Assembly: GCA_035516255.1 (NCBI GenBank)
Contig: DATJAL010000040.1
Span: forward strand, 42,365 to 106,364
Origin: Chitinivibrionales bacterium
GTDB lineage: Bacteria > Fibrobacterota > Chitinivibrionia > Chitinivibrionales > FEN-1185
Length of the DNA: 64,000 nt
Direction: 5' to 3'
Positions 1-8,400 of the stretch are shown here, one piece after another; positions within the stretch are counted from its first letter, which is position 1, and every line of letters begins with the position of its first letter. The notes under the pieces are model-generated. The model had not been told where the DNA came from. It did not search any database and saw nothing but the letters and a program-made list of their open reading frames with translations. The position numbers and the translations under genes are program-made.

Positions 1-54
1 AATCCTCTGTACGATACGATTATCCTTGATTGTATTGAATAGTAGGAGGCAACA

Positions 55-1221
55 ATGTCCCAGCTCATTCTCTGCGCCTGCAAAAAGAACATCATTGTCT
101 TTGAGGAAAAAAAAACCGGCACGATCTCCAGCCTGTTCATCGAGCAGTACTGCCGCAACCAGCAGCAGGTCGTGAGCAGGAGGAAATGGTCGCATGAGGG
201 GTTCGGCGCGGCGTTCCGAATGGACATGAGGCCCGGCATGGAATTCCAGGAAGTCAATGTCATGCAAAGCGCACGGATAACAGGCATTACGCCGGTTGAC
301 GGAGGCGATATCATCTATTCATGCGCGGTGGGCGATTCGAGCGGGCTTTTCCGGTGCCGGCCCGGCGACGACATCGACAACGAGGGGCATGTGCTCCACG
401 ACCGCAACGTTCTCTTCGAGGGCGTCACCGCGACTCCCGACGGAAGAATGGCATTCTCAATCCGCAATAAAAACGGGGAATGCAACATCGCGGTGGGCAA
501 AACAGGCAGTTCCCAGTACCGGGAAGTGACCGAAGGCGATTCCATCGACCGGAACCCTGCCTGGGATCCCGCGAATCCCGACCTTATTTATTACGACAGC
601 GCCTCGATAGGGTATGAGAACAACGGAAGGCCGGTCATCGGTCCGCGCGCGATCCTGAAAATCGAACTTTCCAAAGGGGAAATTGAGGAAATATTGGGCG
701 ATGACAACCTCGATTATTTCAGCCCGCAGGCGGATTCCGACGGCAACATTTGGTGCATCAGGCGGCCGTACGCAAAATCAAAAACGCCGGTGATGACGTT
801 TTTCGATGTCCTGCTTGTGCCCGTGAGGATCGGAAAAGCGGTGTTCCACGCCATCGAGTTCTTCACCTACCGCAACACCGGCGAGACCCTCACCTCGGCG
901 GGGCCGAACCCGGGAAAAATCCGCACCGCCGCGCCCGAGGATCTTTTTCTTGAAGGCGTGAGGATCGATTCGAAAAAAAACCTGAGGGAAAACAGCAGGG
1001 CCGGTGAATTGATACCCGGTATCATCTCCCGGAGCTGGGAACTGGTGCGCATGGACCCAAACGGCGACATTGTCTGCGTGGCGCGGGGCGTGTGCAGCTT
1101 TGCGCTGACCGGCAGGGACTCGTTTGTATTTTCCAACGGCCGATACGTATGCAGGTCGGAGCGGGGCAAGGTGGAAAGGATTGGGGAGTGCGGGCCGCCG
1201 TGTAGGATTGCGGTGATGTAA
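55..1221 (+). CDS. Propeller-like hypothetical protein
   Basis: 388 aa, no signal peptide or membrane segment, so probably cytoplasmic. The start is supported by an AGGAGG box at about 43-48, just ahead of ATG 55. The body carries repeated Asp/Asn-Gly turns of the kind seen in WD40/PD40 beta-propellers, for example TPDGRMAFS, NPAWDPANPDLIYYD, DSDGNIWCI and MDPNGDIVCVA. This suggests a propeller of several blades that reads as a binding or scaffold protein, not an enzyme. A hydrophobic patch around residues 246-262 (MTFFDVLLVPVRIGKAVF) is too polar for a clear transmembrane helix. No catalytic motif is visible. It stands ahead of a barrel-protein gene on the same strand, with no shared function obvious. 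I do not recognise a named family. Confidence 0.8.
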   Translation: MSQLILCACKKNIIVFEEKKTGTISSLFIEQYCRNQQQVVSRRKWSHEGFGAAFRMDMRPGMEFQEVNVMQSARITGITPVDGGDIIYSCAVGDSSGLFRCRPGDDIDNEGHVLHDRNVLFEGVTATPDGRMAFSIRNKNGECNIAVGKTGSSQYREVTEGDSIDRNPAWDPANPDLIYYDSASIGYENNGRPVIGPRAILKIELSKGEIEEILGDDNLDYFSPQADSDGNIWCIRRPYAKSKTPVMTFFDVLLVPVRIGKAVFHAIEFFTYRNTGETLTSAGPNPGKIRTAAPEDLFLEGVRIDSKKNLRENSRAGELIPGIISRSWELVRMDPNGDIVCVARGVCSFALTGRDSFVFSNGRYVCRSERGKVERIGECGPPCRIAVM

Positions 1222-1273
1222 AGTTTTTATAAGTAATTTGGCAGGCCCATTCATCACTCAGAAAGGATCGATC

Positions 1274-2002
1274 ATGGCAAGGTTTTGTATTTTATTTCTA
1301 TGCTTCTTCGGCTCCCTCTCCGCCGGCATTCTCGACACGTACTACGCAAATGGCCTGAGCATCGAGGGTCAGGCCTTTCTCGGCTACGTTGACCGGGTTG
1401 TCACCCGCACGGACATCACCACGAACCCCACCGACAAGACCTGGCTGCAGTATTTTGACACCCGCGACAATGACCGGCCGAACTCTTTCAGGCTGGCCAT
1501 TATGTATAGCAGGCCGGTCCTGAGTTTTCTTTCACTCGAGGCGGGAGCAGCGGTCACCCACACCGACGACGACGAATTCAGCAGGTATTATGATTTGACA
1601 AACGAGGTTCTGACCGTCAACTACATTGACCTGCCTGTTTTTGCCGGCGTTTCGCTGTATTATCGTTTCCTTAAAATGTTCGCTGTCTTCGCTTCCCCCG
1701 CACTGGAGCTGAACAACCAGTTTTTCAATTACAGCTATCAAGCCACGCCGCCCATGAGCAATGAAATCAATAACGTGCAGGTGAAATACCAGTTCAGCCC
1801 CGGATTTGTCGTACGGGGCGGCGCAGAATTCATTCCATGGAAAATATTCGGGATAGCATTGCTATTTACTTACAGGAATTACAGCTCCGAGGCGACGGAC
1901 ATTACGGTGATCAGCAACGAAAAATATAGGGAAAAAATTACCTGTCCGCCATGTGCGCTTGGGCTGAAGGTGTCGTTTTATTTTCAGAAGAAGAGCAGGT
2001 AA
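1274..2002 (+). CDS. Predicted outer-membrane beta-barrel protein
   Basis: 242 aa from ATG 1274. I prefer this start to an in-frame TTG at 1238 because an AAAGGA box lies just upstream and it gives a clean signal peptide (MARFCILFLCFFGSLSAG). After it comes alternating polar/aromatic sequence typical of an 8-10-stranded barrel, such as EGQAFLGYVDRV, SFRLAIMYSRPVL, VSLYYRFLKMFAVFASPALEL and FGIALLFTYRNYSS. The chain ends in a strand with terminal KVSFYF, then KKSR; canonical barrels end in Phe, so the basic tail is slightly unusual. The likely location is the outer membrane. Substrate and role are unknown. The opacity-type porin-like fold is inferred from sequence pattern only. Confidence 0.75.
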   Translation: MARFCILFLCFFGSLSAGILDTYYANGLSIEGQAFLGYVDRVVTRTDITTNPTDKTWLQYFDTRDNDRPNSFRLAIMYSRPVLSFLSLEAGAAVTHTDDDEFSRYYDLTNEVLTVNYIDLPVFAGVSLYYRFLKMFAVFASPALELNNQFFNYSYQATPPMSNEINNVQVKYQFSPGFVVRGGAEFIPWKIFGIALLFTYRNYSSEATDITVISNEKYREKITCPPCALGLKVSFYFQKKSR

Positions 2003-2009
2003 ATTAACA

Positions 2010-2053
2010 CGTTGATTTATTTATTAATGAGTAACGAAATCACTCATTCAACG
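2010..2053. repeat. Nested inverted repeat between two envelope genes
   Basis: Inner arms AATGAGT (2026-2032) and ACTCATT (2042-2048) are a perfect 7-bp inverted repeat with a 9-bp spacer. Outer arms CGTTGA (2010-2015) and TCAACG (2048-2053) are also perfect. There is no T-run after it, so it is not a typical terminator. It could be an operator for the secreted protein that starts at 2058, or a short member of the octamer arrays described elsewhere. Confidence 0.5.
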
Positions 2054-2057
2054 CTTG

Positions 2058-3344
2058 ATGAATAAAGGAGGCATTCTGAAAACATATTTTACCTCCCTGT
2101 TCCAAAATGCCTTTACGCTTTCATGCTTCCTGCTTTGCTTTATAATGGCAGGAACCTGTCTTGCCCAGACCTTCCCTCCGCTCCCCGAAGGAAACACCGG
2201 CATTGCCAGCCGCTATCCCAACGATGCGGGCATTGCGGGAGACACGGACGTGATCTTCAGCGACGACTTCGAGAGTTACGCTGACTCGTCGGGTCTTTCC
2301 GCAACGTGGAACGGCGGTGTGTATCACAACGTCCGCCTTGCAACCGAAAAAGACCATGTTTTTGCGGGCTCGAAGTCGGTCGAGTTCACGCTGCCGCAGC
2401 AGACCATCGAGTGGAGCAATACGGTCGCGCGCGATCTTGACAAAAGCCACGAGCTCACGCTGCTTTTTCTCCGGGCCTATACCAAGTTCGACACGACGTT
2501 CGACGTCGTGGGGTCCAGCCACAACGGCATCGGCATGTCGGCGCACTACTTCATCAACGACCAGGCCACGCCGGGGGTTCCCTCCAACGGCTACAACAAG
2601 TTCCTGATGGAATTCGAGAGCTGGCGCGGCACTGCTGCCGATACGTCGCCGGGCAGCCTCAATGTTTACATATACCACCCGGGACAGCGCTCGCAGTGGG
2701 GCGACCATTTTTTCCCGGACGGCGAGGTGATGCCCAACACGTCGATTCCCTACGATTTCGGCAGCGGCTTTGTGGCGCGGCCCTGGATCACCTGCAAGCT
2801 CGGCAGGTGGTATTGCGTCGAGCTCATGGTGAAGGCGAACACGGTCGGCCAGAGCGACGGAAGGGTGGCGTGCTGGCTCGACGGAAAGCTCATCGCGGAT
2901 TTCCAGAACCTCGTGCTGCGCTATGTTGATTCCCTTAAAATCAACAGGTTCAATCTGTCGCTCCACGCGGGCTCGAACCCCACCCGCCAGACCTATAAAT
3001 GGTATGACAATGCGGTGGCGGCAAAATCCTACATCGGGCCCATGTCGTCGGCAGGGCCGGTAAAGAACCACTTGAATCCTGCAACAGGATCTTGTCTCCC
3101 CTCGGTTTCCGGGACCACGATTTATTTTTCGCTCGCGCAGGCGATTCCGGTCCGCGTGGACATATTCACCATGAGGGGAGCATTGGTCAGAAACCTTGTG
3201 GGCGGGACATTTTCAAGCGGCAGCCATGGTACACGCTGGGACGGCCGGAACGGATCAGGCGTTCCGGTCGCGGCTGGCATGTATATCGCAATGATAAGAA
3301 TTGCTGACAGGACCTGGACTGCTAAAATGTCAATAGCACTGTGA
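2058..3344 (+). CDS. Secreted protein with FlgD-like C-terminal tail
   Basis: 428 aa from ATG 2058. The start is uncertain because the best purine box (AAAGGAGG, 2064-2071) lies just inside the reading frame. The N-terminus is a signal peptide ending near CLAQ. Residues of about 65-310 look like a jelly-roll/concanavalin-type domain (DDFESYAD, FLMEFESW, GRWYCVELMVKAN, VACWLDGKLIADF), as in many carbohydrate-active or polysaccharide-lyase-like secreted proteins. The last 80 residues match the FlgD-Ig/sorting-tail pattern: VDIFTMRGALVRNL, then TRWDGRNGSG, then VAAGMYIAMIR. Such tails are common in secreted enzymes of Fibrobacterota and Bacteroidota. I see no catalytic residues I can assign, so enzyme activity is unproven. 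It is probably a cell-surface or secreted glycan-binding protein. Confidence 0.75.
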   Translation: MNKGGILKTYFTSLFQNAFTLSCFLLCFIMAGTCLAQTFPPLPEGNTGIASRYPNDAGIAGDTDVIFSDDFESYADSSGLSATWNGGVYHNVRLATEKDHVFAGSKSVEFTLPQQTIEWSNTVARDLDKSHELTLLFLRAYTKFDTTFDVVGSSHNGIGMSAHYFINDQATPGVPSNGYNKFLMEFESWRGTAADTSPGSLNVYIYHPGQRSQWGDHFFPDGEVMPNTSIPYDFGSGFVARPWITCKLGRWYCVELMVKANTVGQSDGRVACWLDGKLIADFQNLVLRYVDSLKINRFNLSLHAGSNPTRQTYKWYDNAVAAKSYIGPMSSAGPVKNHLNPATGSCLPSVSGTTIYFSLAQAIPVRVDIFTMRGALVRNLVGGTFSSGSHGTRWDGRNGSGVPVAAGMYIAMIRIADRTWTAKMSIAL

Positions 3345-3398
3345 TGATATAATCCTTATACGCGGATCATCTACAATCCATTTGTTGCGAGGTAATGA

Positions 3399-3563
3399 AT
3401 GTCCAGAAAAACCATTGTCCTTATGGGAATGATCTTGGGATCATGCATTGGCGGCTATCTTCCCACCTTGTTGGGAGCGCACGGCATTTCCGGGTGGTCG
3501 CTGCTGGGAAGCACCATAGGCGGAATCGCCGGAATATATGTTTCTTTTAAACTTTCCGGCTAA
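3399..3563 (+). CDS. Small glycine-zipper membrane protein
   Basis: 54 aa. A GAGGT box lies about seven bases ahead of ATG 3399. The protein is two hydrophobic helices rich in small residues (GMILGSCIGGYLPTLLG and GSTIGGIAGIYVSF), joined by a short HGISGW turn and ending in KLSG. The GxxxG spacing is typical of glycine-zipper inner-membrane proteins that oligomerise. No function can be given. The good ribosome binding site, the clean stop and the amphipathic logic of the sequence argue that it is a real gene. Confidence 0.65.
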   Translation: MSRKTIVLMGMILGSCIGGYLPTLLGAHGISGWSLLGSTIGGIAGIYVSFKLSG

Positions 3564-3605
3564 TTCCTGCTTTCTCTCAATGGATGTCCCCTGTTTTCAA
3601 ATGCG

Positions 3606-3794
3606 CTAACAAGCTCCCAGTGCCTGGAATACCGGATCAGGTTTTTCGGTTTCCAAATGCAGCCTGCTCACGACCTTGACGCCCACGACCCTTGCCAGTT
3701 TTTTCACCAGCTCGATCTCCTCATCCGACATGGGCGGGCATTCCGGGCTTGTCCAGAATTCAAGGTGTTCCAACATGATTTCCCTCGGTCCCAT
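3606..3794 (-). CDS. Small hypothetical protein, end of DUF2089 operon
   Basis: 62 aa on the minus strand with an AAGGAAG ribosome binding site about five bases before its ATG. It follows the SHOCT-like gene at 3859-4287 in the same direction, with a gap of about 60 bases, so it is probably the last gene of that operon. The sequence is mostly helical and charged (SDEEIELVKKLARVVGVKVV), with Cys at residues 19 and 62. It resembles no domain I know. The codon pattern and the ribosome binding site suggest a real gene; the function is unknown. Confidence 0.55.
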   Translation of the reverse strand: MGPREIMLEHLEFWTSPECPPMSDEEIELVKKLARVVGVKVVSRLHLETEKPDPVFQALGAC

Positions 3795-3858
3795 GGTTCT
3801 TCCTTTCTATTCTCTGTTTTTATTTCTCTGCGGTCTCTGTGTCTCCGTGGTGAATTTT

Positions 3859-4287
3859 TTATTCCCCGCAAAACACCTTCACGATGTCGCCGTTTTTCGA
3901 ATTCACGTTGACTTCCATCTCGACCAGGTTTTTAATGAGCTCGTCGATGTCCTCCGGCTTGATGTTGCTCAAATCGAAATTCATCCCCTTTTCCTTCATG
4001 GCGCCGTTGATGTGCTCCATGGCCTGCGGCGGGATGAGCGCGGTAAACCGCATGCCCGCGCGGATGAGCCCGAGCGGCACGCGCACGTCGACGTTGTCCT
4101 GCTGGGCGCTCAGCACCTTGACATACATGTATTTGACGTTTTTCGGGGTTTTCGCCTGGACCGCGGCGGTCTCCGGCGTTTGCGCGCCGCTGCTTTTTCC
4201 CAGCGCGTCAAGCAGGTCTTCAGCCTCGCTCGCGGAAATTTTCCCGTCGGCGAGCATTTTGAGAATCCGTTTTCTTTCTTCTCCCAT
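3859..4287 (-). CDS. SHOCT-like domain protein (YvlB/LiaX N-terminal type)
   Basis: 142 aa from ATG 4287, chosen because GGAGG sits seven bases upstream; the open frame extends further but overlaps the upstream gene. Residues 1-28 (MGEERKRILKMLADGKISAS...) match the short helical SHOCT-like segment found at the C-terminus of DUF2089 proteins and the N-terminus of YvlB/LiaX proteins. After a Pro/Thr/Gln-rich linker, residues of about 45-142 form an alpha/beta domain (NVKYMYVKVLSAQQDNVDVRVPLG) that recalls the start of DUF4097-type adhesin-like repeats. It probably takes part in a membrane-stress sensing circuit with the membrane protein and regulator next to it. This role is inferred from context. 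Confidence 0.7.
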   Translation of the reverse strand: MGEERKRILKMLADGKISASEAEDLLDALGKSSGAQTPETAAVQAKTPKNVKYMYVKVLSAQQDNVDVRVPLGLIRAGMRFTALIPPQAMEHINGAMKEKGMNFDLSNIKPEDIDELIKNLVEMEVNVNSKNGDIVKVFCGE

Positions 4288-4301
4288 AGATACCTCCATT
4301 G

Positions 4302-4583
4302 CTAAAGTATAGTCACATCCACGATTGAATTCTGCCTGGCATTGTTCACTTTTACCGTAAGCCCGCGCATCGCCGAAACAAGCGAAAACACGCACCCCAG
4401 AATCGAGAAAAGGTAAATCCTTGCATTGGCAAGACGGAGCACTATCTCGGCGACCACCAGAAACGGCAGCAGCAGAAACAGCAGTACGAGGGCAAAAGGC
4501 CACACGATGAACAGCGGCAGCCATATTCTGAGATTGAACCGCTCGCCCGAATGGATTTTCAGATTCATGACGCTTGGTATCAT
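4302..4583 (-). CDS. Small membrane protein of the DUF2089 operon
   Basis: 93 aa. AAGGAG lies at the proper distance before ATG 4583, and only one base separates this start from the stop of the regulator gene upstream, so the two are translationally coupled. A strong hydrophobic stretch (residues of about 20-50, WLPLFIVWPFALVLLFLLLPFLVVAEIVL) forms one long or two short helices. A second helix follows (ARIYLFSILGCVFSLVSAM), and a hydrophilic tail ends the protein. Regulator, small membrane protein and SHOCT-like protein together resemble envelope-stress modules. The likely role is a membrane partner of the regulator. No direct evidence for a ligand. Confidence 0.7.
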   Translation of the reverse strand: MIPSVMNLKIHSGERFNLRIWLPLFIVWPFALVLLFLLLPFLVVAEIVLRLANARIYLFSILGCVFSLVSAMRGLTVKVNNARQNSIVDVTIL

Positions 4584-4584
4584 A

Positions 4585-4947
4585 TCAGCTCCTTAGTTTT
4601 TCAGCTGCATCTTTGGCCGAAATTTCACCCCGCTCAAGCTGGCCGAGTATTTCCTCCCGTTTGGGCGCCGGCGTTACCTCAACAAACTGCAGTTGGCTTC
4701 CTATTTTATTAAGCCGGGCCTTGATGGTGGGGTAACTCACTCCGAAGGCCTGTTCCATTTCCTTTATAGAGCCGTGCGTGCGGATGAAATGAGCAACAAA
4801 CACTTGGTCCTCATCGGAAAGCCGGGCAAGGGCCGGTAGCTCGAATTCGCCTTGTATTGAAATGCCGGTGTCTTTCATTTTAACCGATGTGACCAAAAAT
4901 TCCTTTTGGTTGGTAAGGGACGTCAGTTTATACCATTCCGATGCCAT
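4585..4947 (-). CDS. DUF2089-family HTH regulator lacking zinc ribbon Cys
   Basis: 120 aa from ATG 4947, preceded by GGAGG at 4954-4958. The central part (residues of about 37-83, ARLSDEDQVFVAHFIRTHGS..., then FGVSYPTIKARLNKI) is the DUF2089 helix-turn-helix. The C-terminus (KREEILGQLERGEISAKDAA) is the SHOCT-like tail also found at the start of the product of 3859-4287. Typical DUF2089 proteins begin with a CxxC...CxxC zinc ribbon. Here the matching region (FLVTSVKMKDTGISIQGEF) has no Cys, so no metal site. It is the first gene of a four-gene minus-strand operon and likely autoregulates through the AT-rich repeats just upstream. Confidence 0.8.
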   Translation of the reverse strand: MASEWYKLTSLTNQKEFLVTSVKMKDTGISIQGEFELPALARLSDEDQVFVAHFIRTHGSIKEMEQAFGVSYPTIKARLNKIGSQLQFVEVTPAPKREEILGQLERGEISAKDAAEKLRS

Positions 4948-4953
4948 TTTCAA

Positions 4954-5070
4954 CCTCCATATTGATTTTCTTAATAAAATATACTCATTAAATTAATTTT
5001 GTCAATAGTTATTTTTAATTTTTTAATAAATTTCCTTTATTTTTCTTAACTCATTAAAATTTAATAAGTT
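4954..5070 (-). promoter_or_regulatory. AT-rich promoter region with repeated ACTCATTAAA
   Basis: This stretch upstream of the DUF2089 operon is strikingly AT-rich. The 10-mer ACTCATTAAA occurs twice, at 4983-4992 and 5049-5058, 66 bases apart. The second copy sits inside an imperfect palindrome running from CTTAA to AATAAG. These are candidate binding sites for the adjacent regulator. No single -35/-10 pair stands out. The rest of the gap up to the peptidase start (5071-5421) holds a 62-bp repeat at 5254-5320 and an unassigned frame without a start codon. Confidence 0.45.
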
Positions 5071-5253
5071 ATATGATAATTAGGTATAGGTTTTTTTATC
5101 GGGAGCCGGCAGATTCGCAAGGTTGATGGTATACAGGGTGACAATTGGTCAAGCTGGATAGATGAGGTGATTAGCATCTATAGTATGTACACAATTTACA
5201 GAAGATTTTGACGTGCACCGAAGGTAGAATGGTGACTTTGCAAAGAAGAGGAT

Positions 5254-5320
5254 GATATTCCGCGCCAGGGGCGACCGGAGGAAGAACCGGTGCCGCGGCC
5301 GGCCGGCGCCATGATTTTCG
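5254..5320 (+). repeat. 62-bp dispersed repeat, copy 1
   Basis: GC-rich block including GCGCCAGGGGCGACCGGAG (5262-5280) and AACCGGTGCCG (5285-5295), ending in GGCGCCATGATT. It is nearly identical, with a handful of substitutions, to the reverse complement of 15514-15577. Both copies are intergenic. It covers the upstream alternative start of the peptidase gene, so that start is very unlikely to be used. Confidence 0.7.
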
Positions 5321-5421
5321 CAATAATCTGCCTTGCCCTATTTATCAACATCATGATAAAATTATCAAGTATCTTCTTAGAGAATTTCTTTTCCATATTA
5401 CTGTTCTCCGGCAAAAAAGAT

Positions 5422-8400
5422 ATGCGCATGAAAAAAATATTTTCATCGTTATTCATGCTTTTTTTAACATCCCTTCTATTCGCCTTCAACCATCCTGAAA
5501 TAAAATGGAAGAGCGTGACCACGAGTCATTTCATTATTCATTACTACGACAAAACAGAGCCAGCGGTCTATGCGACCTGGAAAATAGCCGAGGATGCCTA
5601 TGCGGGGCTTTCATCACTTTACGAATACGACGAACGCGAAAAAATCAGCATCGCCCTGGCAGACTACGACGACTACTCCAACGGGTTCGCCTCCTGGACG
5701 GATGGGAGCATCATGATATGGGTGACGGATGCGCGATTCGATCTGCGGGGCAACAGTACGTGGCTTCGCAACGTGATCACGCACGAGCTTGCCCACATCG
5801 TGACGCTCGAGAAGAAATCGCGAACGCAGCTGCTCGATTGGACCTTGGAGCTGGACTACGAATCGCCGTCGGCGAGCGTGTCGCTTGCCGAGCCGTTCGC
5901 CACAACGCGATTCTGGCCGGAATGGTTCGCCGAAGGCACGGCGCAGCTCGAAAGCGGCCGGCGCGGCAACGACTGCTGGGATTCGCGGCGGGACATGCTG
6001 CTGCTCGACGCCGTGGCAAGCCGCCGCGCATTGACACTCGATGGAATGGGATATTTCAACCACGACGGCATCGGTTCGGAGCTGGTGTACAACCAGGGAT
6101 ATTCTTTTGTCAAGTACATCGAGTCGAAGATCGGCACCGCCGCCTTTGTGCGTCTGTGGAACAGCGGCAGGAACATGACGCTGTTCATGAATACGTTCAA
6201 AGCGCTGTTTTTCGACCAGACCGGTTTTTCACTCGACGCCCTGTACCGGCAATGGATGGACAGCCTCGCGACGGCGGCCCGGAAGCGGGTTCCGGCCGAC
6301 CCGACCCCGGCGGCAACGGTATGGAACAAAGGGTCGTACAATTATCTTCCCAAGGTGTCAAGCGACGGCAAGTGGCGGGGATGGCTCACCAGCGACAAGG
6401 ACGATTTCAGCAGGACCGACCTGATCGTCGCGCCCAGCGGCGGGACCGGCAACGCCATCACCATTCAATGGGCGCTTGGGTCGTGGGACTTTTCGCCGGA
6501 CAGCCGGTGTGTTTATTTCCTCAAGCAGCGGGAGCCGTCGGACCACGGTTCGTTTTACAACGACCTGTATGTGCTCGACCTGACAACGAAAAGCGAACGC
6601 CGGCTCACGCGCGGCGCCCGGCTGTACGACATCGCGGTTTCGCCTGACAACCAAAAAATCGCATGTGTCCAGTTCCGCAGCGGCGTGTATTCGATTGTGC
6701 AGACCGACATGAATGCAAGAAGCTGGGAAACCCTCGTGCAGGGAACGCTGGGCGAACCGTTTATCGGCCTTTCCTTTTCGCCGGTAAAGACCTCCATTGC
6801 AAAGCCTGCCGTGAAGGACACTGCCGATTCCACACGGACGAACACGATTTCGGTTAAACACGACTCTGCCGCGCCTGCTGCCGTTCAGCCGGCTGCGCCG
6901 TCGCCCCCCGAATACATGCTCGCCACGAGCAAGGTCATCAGCGGCAGGGCGCGCATCTGCATCGTGGGCACCGAAAGCAGAACGATGACGGTGTGCGGCC
7001 CGGCATCCGGCCAGCAGGAATATCCGCACTGGGGAAGGGACGGACGCATCTATTTTGACGCGGACTACGACGGCGTGTTCAACATTTATTCCATGAACCC
7101 CGACGGAACCGGGCTGCAGCGCCATACGACCGTGTTCGGCGGCATGTTCCAGCCGTTTCTTGACAATAACGGAAAATTGCTGTGCACCCAGTTCGCCCAA
7201 CAGGCATTTTCGGTTGTGTCGTGCCCTGCCGCCGGCGCGCCCTATGTGCCGCCGGATTCGCAGACGTGCTCGTTTTTCCCCGTGCCCAGGCCTAAAGGCG
7301 AGGTAACGATACGAAGCAGGCCGTACGAGGGAAAGCTGCTGCGGCCGGTGCTGGAGCTTCAGAGTTACCTCTCGGTTAAGGACGATGCCGGAACCTTTGC
7401 CGAGGCTCTTTCAAAAAACCGGCTTTCTTCGTGGAGCGACACCGCGGGCTTGGAAGCGGGAACGAGCCTTGTCATCAGCCGCTCGGACGCGCTCGGCAGA
7501 AAAGACCTTTCGCTCGCGATTTCCGGCCTGGTGATACATCCGGGAATAGAAATAACCGATTCTTCATGGAAAGACACGGCGCGAGCCGGCCACAGTCATG
7601 CACTTTTAGCGGCGCCCGATTTCATTGGCGCCGTGAGGGAAGCGCTGGCGCAGGGACGCCGCCCGCAGCACCAGTTTATCGGGGGCAGGGCTTCCACCCT
7701 GCTTAACGATGCTCTGTTTGGAAACCATGTTGCTGCCGCTGCGGCCGCGCGCCAGCAAAGCTCGTCCACAGACTCCGGCTCAGGGCCTTCCGTCCAATGG
7801 ATGCCGGTGCTGGCCCCGGGGATTTCCCTGCAAAACAGCACGCAGGAAATAAGCCTGGAATTTGACGCGCAGGCCATCCTCGAGCTCATGGTGCCTGTGT
7901 ACCTCTCGGTTGCCGGCGAAGGATTGTGGCAGCTGGCGCGCGACTGGTATGTCGGCGCCTCGCCGCAGGCGCTGGTGTATACCACGGAGTTTGGCAATTC
8001 CTCGGTACTGCTTCCCTTCGGATTGATCTGGCTGACCTACAACTACGAGAACACGGACATCGCCTACAACGACGGGGGCGTGACGCGCATGCAAGTTTCG
8101 GTGGAACCGGATTTTTTCGGCGTGGCCGATACATCGAGTCCCGGGACCGTGTCCTGGGCCAGGAGATCGTCCGTCACCTATGCGCTCTCGTTCTCCCACG
8201 GTTTTCCCATTATGAAATATGCCTCTTTTATCCTGAGCACCGACGACTCGTACACAAAACTTTCGGCGAACGATTTTATCGACACCCGGCGCCTGTTAAA
8301 GGGTCTTTCATCGGAGTTCCTGAACCTCGATGCCGGGGCGTCGCTGGTTTTCCCGCTGTGGCGCCAGATCAACGCCGGGCCGCTCTATGCCGACGCGCTC

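Noticed and set aside
2121..3071. Minus-strand frame opposite the secreted protein (316 codons)
   Set aside because: Shadow of the GC-rich third positions; product has no fold-like pattern.
5080..5211. Open frame reading QGDNWSSWIDEVISIYS in the gap before the peptidase gene
   Set aside because: It looks protein-like but has no start codon near its beginning and only about 44 codons. It may be the tail of a lost gene, but I cannot support it.
5290..5421. Upstream extension of the peptidase gene (start at 5290)
   Set aside because: It lies in the 62-bp repeat and would put extra hydrophobic sequence before a complete signal peptide.
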